Positions 47,408-56,332 of a DNA stretch of 64,000 nucleotides are shown here, one piece after another. Made by a program: the position numbers and the translations under genes. This stretch comes from Beijerinckiaceae bacterium (GTDB lineage: Bacteria; Pseudomonadota; Alphaproteobacteria; Rhizobiales; Beijerinckiaceae), in NCBI GenBank assembly GCA_021324915.1, contig JAJPIC010000019.1, positions 1 through 64,000 of the forward strand. Direction: 5' to 3'. The notes under the pieces were generated by a model. The model saw nothing but the letters and a program-made list of their open reading frames with translations, did not search any database and was not told where the DNA came from. Every line of letters begins with the position of its first letter. The stretch's first letter is position 1.

Positions 47408-48565
47408 TTACCTGTCGCCCGGATCCACCTCTGCTTGCAGCGCGCGCAGCCGCGCCCAATTCGCCAGAAATTCCTGCATTTGGCGTTCCCCCTTTTCTGC
47501 AGCGGCTTTGCCGAGCAGGGCGTGAACTTCGCGCGCCATCTCGTCCCAATCGTAGAGGGCAGCCCGCCTCAAGCCCTTCTCGATCAGCTCTTGTCTTCGC
47601 CAATTGCTGCGCACCGACGCCATCGCGTGGCGCAGTTCTTCATCGTCGTGACCCGATATGAAAATCGCCGCGTCTCCGGCGACTTCTCCGAGCGACCCGA
47701 GCTTGGTGGTGATCACGGGACAGCCGCAGGCCATGGCTTCGATCACCGGCAGGCCGAAGCCCTCGTAAAGCGACGGATAGACGAGCGCTTCGGCGCCCGA
47801 ATAGGCGCAAGCAAGTTCATCATCGTCGAGGTCGATCTGCCGCAGGGTTACGTTGGCGGGCAAATCCCGCGGTTCTTCATCATCGGCCGGCGCCTCGCCT
47901 CCGATGCAAAGCACTTCGATTTCCGCCGGTCTGAAGCGGCGCAAGGCCGAAAGCAGGAGAGCGAAGTTCTTATATCCTACCGCCTGTTTGCGATGTCCGA
48001 CCGTGAGAAAATACGGCCTTGTGATTTGAAAGCGCTCTTTGAAGCGGTCGATTTGCTTCTTCTCTCGCGGATGAAACATGCGAGGCTCGACGCCGCAGTA
48101 AGCAACGCTCAGGCGATCGTCGTCGATATAGGGATGAAAGCGCTTGAGATCGCAAAGCGTATTATTCGAAATGCAGGCATAATAGCTCGCATAGGCAATG
48201 GCGACTTTCTTCTCCTCCCACGCCTTGTTGCCCGCATCGAATGCAAAGACCTCAGGGATCATATCGTAGATCATCTGAACGGCGGGTACGCTGACGGGCG
48301 TCGTATAATAGGTCGATGCGAAGACGTCGGCTCCGCAATCTCGGCAAAATTGATCTATCAGGAAGGAGTCGGCCGGTGTGTTCAGCCAGGAATAGGAAGG
48401 GAACGGGAGATTCGTGATACCGGGGAATTGCGGGCATCCGCCGCGGTCGAGCAAGATGATTTCGAGATCGCGCCGCTCCGATAGCCGCGGAAGTATCGAA
48501 GACCAGACCCGTCCTATTCCGGAACGGGCGATTTGATAGAACACCCCGTCCACGACCAGCTTCAT
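47408..48565 (-). CDS. Glycosyltransferase family 4
   Basis: A 385-residue GT4 enzyme. It begins MKLVVDGVFYQIARSGIGRVW, then has QMIYDMIPEVF in the acceptor domain, FLTVGHRKQAVGYKNFALLL at the interdomain strand and YPSLYEGFGLPVIEAMACGCPV in the donor site (E-x7-E), about residues 262-283. It overlaps the upstream family 2 transferase by four bases (ATGA) and so is translationally coupled. Cytoplasmic or membrane-peripheral; sugar specificity unknown. Confidence 0.9.
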   Translation of the reverse strand: MKLVVDGVFYQIARSGIGRVWSSILPRLSERRDLEIILLDRGGCPQFPGITNLPFPSYSWLNTPADSFLIDQFCRDCGADVFASTYYTTPVSVPAVQMIYDMIPEVFAFDAGNKAWEEKKVAIAYASYYACISNNTLCDLKRFHPYIDDDRLSVAYCGVEPRMFHPREKKQIDRFKERFQITRPYFLTVGHRKQAVGYKNFALLLSALRRFRPAEIEVLCIGGEAPADDEEPRDLPANVTLRQIDLDDDELACAYSGAEALVYPSLYEGFGLPVIEAMACGCPVITTKLGSLGEVAGDAAIFISGHDDEELRHAMASVRSNWRRQELIEKGLRRAALYDWDEMAREVHALLGKAAAEKGERQMQEFLANWARLRALQAEVDPGDR

Positions 48566-50058
48566 CCGGCTAATGCCCCGAGTCGATCAGCTTTGATCCT
48601 GATAGGGCAAATTCGCTCGGAGCGTTTGTGCTCCTCGCCGAGCCGCAGCAGCTCCCTTCGAACGACGTCGTAATAGGTCAGGTTTCCATCCCAATCCGCC
48701 TGCGTCCCCAGGAGCCGCGCAAAAGTTTCGCGCGAGCGCAAAGCGATTGGCGAGATGAGTTCGCGACTGTATCTCCGCAAGAGTCTGCGACCTTCCTCGA
48801 TGCCGAGCGTATCCCGTTTGGTCGAAATTCCTTCCGGATTCTGGAAGTAGACGACATGCGGCGTGTTGATTTTGAGGAACTGCTTGCCTCTCGAGATGCA
48901 TCTCATCCAGAATTCGTAATCGCCCGCTGAGAGGAAGGACGTATCGAAAAGTCCGAGCTCGTCGTGCAGCCTCTTTCGCCACATCGGCGCATTGTGCGGC
49001 GAGTTGAAGAGCAAGAGGTTTTGCGGCGTTATGATCGGGAGATCGCTTTTGAAGCCGAAGGCCGCAACCTCCTCGAAGCTGAGCGCGGGATCGAAGCTGT
49101 AGTAGAAATCCTGGTAGACGACATCGGCGAAGGCGTGCCGGTCGAGAGTCGCAGCCTGCAATTCAAATGAATCGGACCGGCGAAGATCGTCGAGGTTGGT
49201 ATTGGTGAGATAGTCCCCGCGCGCCAGCTCGATTCCAATATTCCAGGCGTCGTAGACGCCTATGCGGTGGTTGATGCGCTTATAAACGATATTGTCGTAG
49301 CGCTTTTGATATTCCGCAATGATCTCCTCTTCTCCCTCCGGCGAATTCGCATCGATGATAATGAGCTCGCTGCGATCGAAGATCGTCTGAGATGTGATGT
49401 TTTCCAAAAAGGATTCGATGTACCGCCGTCCTTTATAGAGGCTCGCAATCGCGGAGATTTTGTACTCTCCGGAATGTGAGAATTTGGCGGCGATCTTTCT
49501 GCGCGCCGAACGTGGCAGCCATTTCAAATTCAATTCCCGCGCCCTCTTCTCCCATATCGCGGGAGAGAGATATTCGCCGGTGCCCATGATCAAGCAATTG
49601 GACGGGTCGTGCCGCGGCCCAGCATGACGGCCTCTCGATCTGACGTGATCCTCAATGAGCTGCTGCACGAGCGCGTGGCGCCTCGCGCGATCCTCGCCGA
49701 GGAACGCCTTCCAATGTTCGAGGCTCTTCGGCGTCAGCCCTCTTTCAAGAAACAGCAGTTCCGCAATGTTCAGAATGAATTCGCCGTCGGACAGGTCGTC
49801 GAGCGGCCCCATGAGCCCCGGCTTCGACCGACGCTGTCGAGCCTCTTCGCTCGAATCGACGTCCTGCACGAGAGCGGAAAAGCTCATTCCGTCTCGAAGG
49901 GCAGCCAAGTAGCCCTTCAGCCCGATAGGATCGGGTGCACGTCCCAGGCAATGTCTGTAGACGAAATCGATCCAGAAGCGGAATTCTTTATCAGTTTGCT
50001 GCGGCCGGCGCTTTCTTCCGGGAAAAATCCGGAGCTTCGGCCAAAATGGTTTGAACAT
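48562..50058 (-). CDS. Family 2 glycosyltransferase with N-terminal DUF4214-like domain
   Basis: A 498-residue protein. Residues about 25-70 (FWIDFVYRHCLGRAPDPIG, then LKGYLAALRDGMSFSALVQD) look like a DUF4214 module, found in many surface-glycan proteins. Residues 210-430 form a GT-A domain: ISAIASLYKGRRYIESFLENI, then LIIIDANSPEGEEEI, and a D-x-D-type LTNTNLDDLRRSD followed by LSAGDYEFWMRCISRGKQF, the ED/xW substrate element. The C-terminal part is helical. It heads the three-gene transferase operon, overlapping the next gene by four bases. Confidence 0.87.
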   Translation of the reverse strand: MFKPFWPKLRIFPGRKRRPQQTDKEFRFWIDFVYRHCLGRAPDPIGLKGYLAALRDGMSFSALVQDVDSSEEARQRRSKPGLMGPLDDLSDGEFILNIAELLFLERGLTPKSLEHWKAFLGEDRARRHALVQQLIEDHVRSRGRHAGPRHDPSNCLIMGTGEYLSPAIWEKRARELNLKWLPRSARRKIAAKFSHSGEYKISAIASLYKGRRYIESFLENITSQTIFDRSELIIIDANSPEGEEEIIAEYQKRYDNIVYKRINHRIGVYDAWNIGIELARGDYLTNTNLDDLRRSDSFELQAATLDRHAFADVVYQDFYYSFDPALSFEEVAAFGFKSDLPIITPQNLLLFNSPHNAPMWRKRLHDELGLFDTSFLSAGDYEFWMRCISRGKQFLKINTPHVVYFQNPEGISTKRDTLGIEEGRRLLRRYSRELISPIALRSRETFARLLGTQADWDGNLTYYDVVRRELLRLGEEHKRSERICPIRIKADRLGALAG

Positions 50059-50209
50059 GATCTACCGCCCGCAATGGGAAGGCTCCCTCTCAATTGTCCT
50101 CAGCTTAATTCGCGCGGCGGCGCTTGCAAGAGAACTGCGGCTTGATCTCCACTGCTAGTTGAACTTGAATGATCCGCATTGATCCGCGGCTTCGCACGTC
50201 GTCCGGAAA

Positions 50210-51628
50210 ATGATTTTCGTTTCGCGAATATTCCTGGAGATCTTCTTACCTCTTACGGTCGTTCTTTTTTATTGTCTTCGCATCGGCAATGCCCGCCTCG
50301 CTGCGCTTTCCCTCCTTGGCGCGTCCTTTGTTTTCTGTTCCGTCAACGGCTTGTGGCAAGCAGCTCTTCTGGCGTGTTCAATCCTTTTCAATTTTGGAAT
50401 CGGAGCCGCGCTGTCGCGCACGCCGAATGATCGAACATTCGTGCGCCGTGCAGTTCTCATCCTCGGCATCGCGCTCGATCTGACAGCGCTCGGCTACTTC
50501 AAATACGCCGGCTTCTTCGTCGCAAATCTTGATGCAGCCTTCGGCCTCAGACTGACTCATCCCCAGGTAGTTCTGCCGGTCGGGATTTCCTTTTACACGT
50601 TCACGCAGATTGCTTTCCTCGCCGACGTTTACGCCGGCCGCGGGCCTTCGCGACATTCTCTTTCGAATTACGCGCTCTTCGTAACCTATTTCCCGCACGT
50701 CATCGCCGGGCCGATTATTCACTGGCGTCAGATGATGCCGCAATTCGCGCGCTTGAGCGCGCCGGGGAGCAAATTGCTCGGCTCGCCGGAACATCGCGAA
50801 GCGATTTGCCGAGGCCTGACCTTGTTCGGCATTGGGCTCGCGAAAAAAATCTTCATCGCGGATCAGCTCGCGCCCTTTGTCGACAAGGGCTATGCGGCGA
50901 CGGGCGCGCTCGGCTTTGCCGATGCCTGGCTGCTCAGCCTCGCTTATTCATTTCAGCTCTATTACGACTTCTCGGGCTATTGCGATATGGCGATCGGCGC
51001 CTCGTTGCTGTTCGGCGTGCAGCTTCCATTCAATTTCGACGGCCCTTATCGCGCGAGCTCGATCCAGGAATTCTGGCGCCGCTGGCATATCACGCTGTCA
51101 AACTGGCTGCGCGACTACGTCTTTATCCCGCTCGGAGGCAGCCGCGGCGGCACCGCGAAACGATTGCGCAATCTCTTTGCGACTTTTCTCCTCGGCGGCT
51201 TCTGGCACGGGGCGGCTTGGACATTTGTGCTTTGGGGCGCTTTGCATGGCCTCGCCTATAGCGTCCATCTTCTTTGGCAGCGAATCCCGTATCGACTTCC
51301 CGCGCCGGCCGCCGTCGCCCTGACTTTCCTATTCGTGAACGCGGCCTGGGTTTTCTTCCGGGCGCCTGAACTCGGCTCGGCTTTGAACGTTCTCTCGGCC
51401 ATGGCTTCACCCATGCGCGCGGGGCATGCCCTGCCGCCCGAGGCCTGGCTTCTGATCGGATTGGCAGGGCTTCCGATATGGATAGCGCCGACGAGCCAAC
51501 AGCTCGCGCTCGAGACAAAGATCGGAATAAGTCCTCTGACCGCGTCTCTCGTCGGCGCTTGCCTGTTGCTAGCAATCCTTGCGTGCAACACGTCGGCGCC
51601 TTCGCCATTCCTCTATTTCAATTTCTGA
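50210..51628 (+). CDS. MBOAT family O-acyltransferase (AlgI-like)
   Basis: A 472-residue polytopic membrane O-acyltransferase. The MBOAT core has FWRRWHITLSNWLRDYVFIP (about residues 288-307) and the catalytic-histidine region LGGFWHGAAWTFVLWGALHG (about 326-345). AlgI-like proteins move acetyl groups across the membrane to modify secreted polysaccharide. The next gene encodes an SGNH-like partner only 2 bp away, the usual pairing. Within a glycosyltransferase cluster this implies an acylated exopolysaccharide or lipopolysaccharide. Confidence 0.93.
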   Translation: MIFVSRIFLEIFLPLTVVLFYCLRIGNARLAALSLLGASFVFCSVNGLWQAALLACSILFNFGIGAALSRTPNDRTFVRRAVLILGIALDLTALGYFKYAGFFVANLDAAFGLRLTHPQVVLPVGISFYTFTQIAFLADVYAGRGPSRHSLSNYALFVTYFPHVIAGPIIHWRQMMPQFARLSAPGSKLLGSPEHREAICRGLTLFGIGLAKKIFIADQLAPFVDKGYAATGALGFADAWLLSLAYSFQLYYDFSGYCDMAIGASLLFGVQLPFNFDGPYRASSIQEFWRRWHITLSNWLRDYVFIPLGGSRGGTAKRLRNLFATFLLGGFWHGAAWTFVLWGALHGLAYSVHLLWQRIPYRLPAPAAVALTFLFVNAAWVFFRAPELGSALNVLSAMASPMRAGHALPPEAWLLIGLAGLPIWIAPTSQQLALETKIGISPLTASLVGACLLLAILACNTSAPSPFLYFNF

Positions 51629-51630
51629 CC

Positions 51631-53121
51631 GTGACGATAGCGAAATTTGTCCTTTATCTTGCCTCTATTCTCACAGGGCTTGTCGCCTGTTTCGCGGCCT
51701 TCTTTCTTTTCGTCGATCGATTCGTCATTCCGGACCGCGATGTCGCGCTCCTCAATTATCACCAGATCCTGCTGGAGGCGGTGCCAAGCCCACGAATCAT
51801 CATCGAGAGCGGATCGAATTCGGCGCATGGCATCGAACCTGCGCTGATCGAGGCGGCCTTCGGGCTTCCGACAATCGATATCGCGGATTATGCGGGCGTG
51901 CCTCTTCCAGCAAAGGTCAGCCGGCTGGAGAAATATGCAAGAGCCGGCGACATCATCCTTATGCCCCTCGAGTGGCCCTATTATTTTAGAGACTCTTACT
52001 CTTCCGATTTCCTCGAGGGAATGATCAACCCGAATGATCCATTCGATTCTGCGACCTATTATTTCGCGCTTTCACGCCTCGACCGGATGGATCTCGTCTT
52101 CCGTTACATGAACTTTCACTATTTGTCGGAGGGACTCGCATATCGCTTCAATGAAAATCATTACGAGCGTATCGCGTGGCGGCTCGATAACGTCCTCGCG
52201 GAGATGGACATGAGCCTCGAGGGCGACGTGAAAATGCCGTGGATACGCACGCGGGAAGTGCGCGGAGAGACTTGCCAAACCTTCATTGGTGCCTTCGACA
52301 GCCCTCTTTCCGGCATGGTGCAGGCGGTCGCTGCACGTCTGGCGAAACTTCAGATGGAGCGGCACCTAAAGATCATTGTCACCTGGCCCGCCGTGGCCGG
52401 AAAAGATTGCTACGATTCTCGCGCCCTTGCTCACCTCGTCTCACGGGTGAGAACGATGTTCGCGCGCGCCGGAATTCAGGTCATCGGGACGCCACAAGAC
52501 TCCCTGTTCTCGGACCCTCACGTCCTGAACACGTACTACCACATAGACCCGGCCGCTGCCCACGAACGCACGCTCCGCCTCATCGAGGTCCTGAAATCAG
52601 CCGGTCTCCGCGCGAACCCGACGCCGGCGAGGGCGATCCGTCCGCTCGTCGCGGCTGCCGTGGCACAGGAACAAGATCGGATCAACGCGAGCGTCAGTGC
52701 AAGACTGCTGCCGCTTGCCGCCGGTGTTTACACCCCCGGGACCGATGAATTCAAAAGGCACTTTTATCTCGTCAAAGGCGGATGGCAACAGCAGGAGTCC
52801 TGGGGCGTATGGTCCCGCGGAGCGAGCTCGATCATTTCGATCGGTCGGGTTCCGGAGAGCTGCCAAATGACCTTGAAGGCGAGATATTTAAGACCGGATC
52901 GGCCGGCGCGTGTTTTCGTAGATGACGTTTTCGTCAAAACCGAGGACGGAGCCCCCGTCGCATTGGCGCCGAGCGGTGGCGCGGTCTCGATCCGGCTCGA
53001 TCATCCGGAGCCCAAATCGCCGAAGGAACTCGGGCTCTCGAATGACGAGCGCACAATCGCATTCGGCCTCGAGAAGATCATTGTCCAATGCAACACGACA
53101 CTGGCCAGCGGCGAGCGCTGA
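51631..53121 (+). CDS. SGNH-like exported partner of the MBOAT O-acyltransferase
   Basis: A 496-residue protein with an N-terminal membrane anchor (about residues 7-31, LYLASILTGLVACFAAFFLFV) and a large periplasmic part. The first catalytic block is IIIESGSNSAHGIEP with Ser62 in a G-S-N setting. A downstream D-x-x-H-like region, DPHVLNTYYHIDPAAAHERT (about residues 293-312), would supply the acid and base. The C-terminal ~100 residues look like a beta-sandwich (WGVWSRGASSIISIGRV, VFVDDVFVKTEDG). The apparent start is a GTG at 51631 with no clear ribosome site, which would fit coupling to the MBOAT stop. The acceptor polymer is unknown. Confidence 0.82.
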   Translation: MTIAKFVLYLASILTGLVACFAAFFLFVDRFVIPDRDVALLNYHQILLEAVPSPRIIIESGSNSAHGIEPALIEAAFGLPTIDIADYAGVPLPAKVSRLEKYARAGDIILMPLEWPYYFRDSYSSDFLEGMINPNDPFDSATYYFALSRLDRMDLVFRYMNFHYLSEGLAYRFNENHYERIAWRLDNVLAEMDMSLEGDVKMPWIRTREVRGETCQTFIGAFDSPLSGMVQAVAARLAKLQMERHLKIIVTWPAVAGKDCYDSRALAHLVSRVRTMFARAGIQVIGTPQDSLFSDPHVLNTYYHIDPAAAHERTLRLIEVLKSAGLRANPTPARAIRPLVAAAVAQEQDRINASVSARLLPLAAGVYTPGTDEFKRHFYLVKGGWQQQESWGVWSRGASSIISIGRVPESCQMTLKARYLRPDRPARVFVDDVFVKTEDGAPVALAPSGGAVSIRLDHPEPKSPKELGLSNDERTIAFGLEKIIVQCNTTLASGER

Positions 53122-53151
53122 TCATGTTCGAAGTATTGGCCCGGGCGGAAC

Positions 53152-53964
53152 TCACGCTGTCGCGTGAGCGACGATATGGGGACAAGCCGCGCCGGTGCGG
53201 GCCAGCGGAAGCACGAATTCCGCGACAATCTCAGCTTTTCCAAATCCCGCGCATTGCAGCATTTCGATGAGGCATCTCTTGTTGAAAATCCACCAGCTGC
53301 GACGGTCAGGATCACCAGTCGGTCCCACAAGAACCGCCAGCGCAAATGCTTCGTGAGGGGACATGTCAATGGAAGGCGAAGCGATGATGCATAGTCCTCC
53401 AGGGCGAATCACGTTCCGGAGCCGCTCGAACGCGCGCATGCAGTCGCGCAAATGGGAAGTCAGCGATCCCATAAAGATCAGGTCGAAAGGTCCGCCCACG
53501 GTTGTGGGACTGATATTATAGACATTCACCGTTTTTGGGATGACCTTCGAGGCGAGCGCCATATGCGCGAAGTCGAAGGCCCCCGTGATGTGCCTGCGCG
53601 TATAGCCCTCGACATCCCCGATTTCTGCAAGCCGGCGATCTCTTTCCGCTTCACCCCCCACGAAATCCCAATCGAAGAACGAGCCGATCTCGGTTGCCGT
53701 GACCTCGGCGCCGCGGCGCTCGAACTCAAACGAAAAGAAACCGCTTCCTCGACCGACATCGAGCACTTTCATTCCGGACATGTCGGACGGAAAACGATAG
53801 AAGTCGAGATATTCTCGCATGTCGTAGTCGCCGGGCGTGATCACGCCCTTGCCCAAATCGATGCTGTGATACCAGTAATATTCGCTGGCGAGCTCGCGCA
53901 ATTGTCGGGCGCTGAGACTCTCGACTTCAAAATCGGCGAGCTTCGATCCTTCGGCGATCTGCAT
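53152..53964 (-). CDS. SAM-dependent class I methyltransferase
   Basis: A 270-residue Rossmann methyltransferase. The N-terminal helix region reads YYWYHSIDLGKGVITPGDYD, typical of CmoB/DUF1698-like enzymes. The SAM loop is VLDVGRGSGFFSFEF, with Arg where Cys, Thr or Ala is usual, followed by AEVTATEIGSFFDWDF (acidic strand-2 residue), FDLIFMGSLTSHLRDC (motif II) and VIRPGGLCIIASPS. I use the ATG at 53964, behind GGGAGGAC; a second ATG 42 bp upstream is possible. It may methylate a sugar or lipid of the polysaccharide made by this locus, but the substrate is not determined. Confidence 0.87.
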   Translation of the reverse strand: MQIAEGSKLADFEVESLSARQLRELASEYYWYHSIDLGKGVITPGDYDMREYLDFYRFPSDMSGMKVLDVGRGSGFFSFEFERRGAEVTATEIGSFFDWDFVGGEAERDRRLAEIGDVEGYTRRHITGAFDFAHMALASKVIPKTVNVYNISPTTVGGPFDLIFMGSLTSHLRDCMRAFERLRNVIRPGGLCIIASPSIDMSPHEAFALAVLVGPTGDPDRRSWWIFNKRCLIEMLQCAGFGKAEIVAEFVLPLARTGAACPHIVAHATA

Positions 53965-54211
53965 CGGCGGTTGTCCTCCCGCTGCTTGGAAGAGGATAAG
54001 CCGCATGCGCTGAGACGGCCATGGAAATGTGTCGGCTAGCCGATCCCATCAACACCGGCCATCGCGGACCATAGTGCCCGCTCGGCATGCATTCGGCGCG
54101 GCCGCGAGCTCAAGTCCCCTGCATTCCGCGCCTTTGATGGTTGCGGCGAAGCCCAGGGCTCGTTAAGACTGCCTTCAGCTGGACGGTTTCGAAAATGGGC
54201 CTGGGGAAGCC

Positions 54212-54946
54212 ATGTCGATGCGGATGATGCAAATTCGGGTTGGCGCGGCAATTATCTCTCTCGCTCTGGCGGGCCCTATGTCGGCGCAGACCTTATTCCC
54301 GTCGCAGCCGGCTCGGGATGCCGAAGATCTGTCGCGGCCCTCCCCTTCGTCCGGTTTGAGCCTGGAGAAGAACGGGACTGCCTTTTTCGTCGACGGCTCT
54401 GGGCACATGCTGACGGCGGGCCACGCCGCAGCGGATTGCGCGCGCCTCTTCATCTCCAAGGAAGGCCAGGTCGAACTGGCTCGTCTCGTGGCGCTCGCGG
54501 CCGACGTCGATCTCGCCCTGATCAAGGTTCCGAAGACTTTGGGCCTCTCGGCCGTGTTCCCGCGCAGCGGGATGGCCACCGCCAGCGACATGGTCTTCGC
54601 CGCCGGCTATGACAAATTGCCGGACATGATGAAACAAGGCCTGCTCGCCAACGCGACGATTGCGCCGAGCGGCGGCGAGGCCGGATATCTCGCAATCGAT
54701 TCCGACGTGACATTCGGCGCGAGCGGCGCGCCGGTGCTCGATAGCCGGGGCCTGGTTCAGGGCATTGTCAGCCGCCGCACGCGGGAAGACCATGTTCTCG
54801 CCGTCGATGCCGCATCGGCAAAGGCCTTTCTGGCGGCGAGCGGGGTCGCCTTCGAGCAAGACGACCGTTCGCAAATCGCAGCATCGGGCTCGCGCGCCAA
54901 TCGCGCCGCCTCGATATCGGCGCGTGTCACCTGCCTGCAAAATTAG
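54212..54946 (+). CDS. Exported trypsin-like serine protease
   Basis: A 244-residue chymotrypsin-fold protein with a signal peptide (about residues 1-25). The catalytic triad is visible: His71 in HMLTAGHAAADC, Asp100 in AADVDLALIKV and Ser171 in FGASGAPVLDSRG. The residue before the serine is Ala rather than the usual Asp/Asn, and the GGP after it is GAP, so activity may be altered. No PDZ domain follows, so it is a short stand-alone protease rather than DegP. A TonB-C-like periplasmic gene follows after 39 bp. Confidence 0.85.
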   Translation: MSMRMMQIRVGAAIISLALAGPMSAQTLFPSQPARDAEDLSRPSPSSGLSLEKNGTAFFVDGSGHMLTAGHAAADCARLFISKEGQVELARLVALAADVDLALIKVPKTLGLSAVFPRSGMATASDMVFAAGYDKLPDMMKQGLLANATIAPSGGEAGYLAIDSDVTFGASGAPVLDSRGLVQGIVSRRTREDHVLAVDAASAKAFLAASGVAFEQDDRSQIAASGSRANRAASISARVTCLQN

Positions 54947-54985
54947 GCAGCCATAAGTTCGGGTCCGACCGGCAATCTCGACCCC

Positions 54986-55486
54986 ATGCTGTATATCGAC
55001 CATTGTTTCCGCGCATTTGTCGTGGGCCTATTTTTGCTCGTTGCAGCTTTGCCGGCGCTCGGCGCGCCGAGCCACGTATCGCCGGCCGAATCGGGCCCTG
55101 CGCTGGCACAAACGGGGGCTCCGGGCCTCGAATACCGGGACCCGTCCCAGGCGCCGCCCGCTTGGGGTCAGTTTGCCAAATTGGTGAAATATCGCTTCGA
55201 AACCTGGATCTCCGCGAACGAGGCGGTAGCGAACCGGTTCCGCGCCTATCTCACCGATCATGCCGGAAAGGAGAATGGGCCGCCACAGACGCTGATCGTG
55301 CGCGCATGGCTCAATCCCGACGGCACGGTCGAGCGGGTCTCATTTCCCACGCTGAACGATGCTCAGGCCGACAAGGATCTGCACACGATTCTCATGCGCG
55401 GCAATATCGGCGAGGCGCCGCCGCCCGAAATGTTGCAGCCCCTCAACCTGCGCTTCACGCTCAACATCAAATCGAAGAAGAAATAG
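54986..55486 (+). CDS. Periplasmic protein with a TonB C-terminal-like domain
   Basis: A 166-residue protein with a signal peptide (about residues 1-26, VVGLFLLVAALPALG). The C-terminal ~70 residues resemble a TonB/TolA C-terminal domain: LIVRAWLNPDGTVERVSFPT, then LHTILMRGNIGEAPPPEMLQ and LNLRFTLNIKSKKK. It lacks the Pro-rich spacer and ExbD-interacting anchor of a real TonB, so it is probably a TonB-like periplasmic adaptor. The end overlaps the convergent glycosyltransferase gene by 20 bp. Confidence 0.78.
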   Translation: MLYIDHCFRAFVVGLFLLVAALPALGAPSHVSPAESGPALAQTGAPGLEYRDPSQAPPAWGQFAKLVKYRFETWISANEAVANRFRAYLTDHAGKENGPPQTLIVRAWLNPDGTVERVSFPTLNDAQADKDLHTILMRGNIGEAPPPEMLQPLNLRFTLNIKSKKK

Positions 55487-56252
55487 GCGGAGATCCGCCG
55501 CGGGTCTCGGGGAATTTCGGCGCGTCTTTGAAGAAGCGTTCGGTTCCGTGGCGCGCGACGAGCGATCCGAAGAAGGAGTTGCGGTCAGGCAAAATCGACT
55601 TGTCGAAGCCGGTGCGCCTTGCCATCTCGTTCCACAAGTGAAGCGCATAGGACGAACCGCAACTCTGCTGAACGCACTCCCTGAAATTGCTCATGAAGAT
55701 CTTATACCAGTCGAGATAATGAACGGGATAGAAGGCGGGTGCCGGCAAGATGCTGTTCGACCATCGCTTATCCCGGACGAAGCCCGTTAGGAGCTGGGGG
55801 CCCGTTTCACCCCATTTGGCTTTTTTTCCGATCGCCGCGGCCCTTTCGGCAAGCTCTTTCGCCATTGCCGAATCCAACCGCAGAACTGCGCTGCCGACGA
55901 GATTCGTATCTTCCCAGGCAGCGCCAATCGCCGCCTTGCCAGAAGCCGGCCATTCCCGGCTCAAGCAGACGACATCGGTATCGATCCACCAACCATCCGC
56001 AAGTTCAAGCAGCTTATAGCGAAAGCGATTGCTAAATCCCGACACGCTGCCGCGGCCCGGGTCCGAATTGTAAAAGAATAAATGTTCCCTTTTCAAAATG
56101 CGCGCCGCATCGAAGATCCTGAAATGCGACGGGGCACCGCAATCTTCATAGGCGAAAATGGTTACGTCATGGCCGTGGTCCAGAAAGGACTGGATGCAAG
56201 TGGCCTCGAACCCAGTAAGCCTGCCATGGAAAAAAGTAACGAACGACGCCAT
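55467..56252 (-). CDS. Putative glycosyltransferase (Gly_transf_sug / capsular polysaccharide type)
   Basis: A 261-residue protein resembling the DXD-motif sugar transferases of the GT32/capsular family. It begins MASFVTFFHGRLTGFE and shows FRYKLLELADGWWIDTDVVC with the metal-binding D-x-D, followed by a conserved GAAWEDTNLVGSAVLRL block and a C-terminal PAPAFYPVHYLDWYK region. It would act on a nucleotide-sugar in the cytoplasm. Convergent overlap of 20 bp with the preceding plus-strand gene. It begins 80 bp after the neighbouring transferase-like gene ends. Confidence 0.8.
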   Translation of the reverse strand: MASFVTFFHGRLTGFEATCIQSFLDHGHDVTIFAYEDCGAPSHFRIFDAARILKREHLFFYNSDPGRGSVSGFSNRFRYKLLELADGWWIDTDVVCLSREWPASGKAAIGAAWEDTNLVGSAVLRLDSAMAKELAERAAAIGKKAKWGETGPQLLTGFVRDKRWSNSILPAPAFYPVHYLDWYKIFMSNFRECVQQSCGSSYALHLWNEMARRTGFDKSILPDRNSFFGSLVARHGTERFFKDAPKFPETRGGSPPISSSI

Positions 56253-56332
56253 CGCTATTCAGAGAACCTCTCTCGCTCAATCATTCACTTCGATCCGTCT
56301 TGGCTTGCAACGCGAAGACGGGGCGGCGCCTT

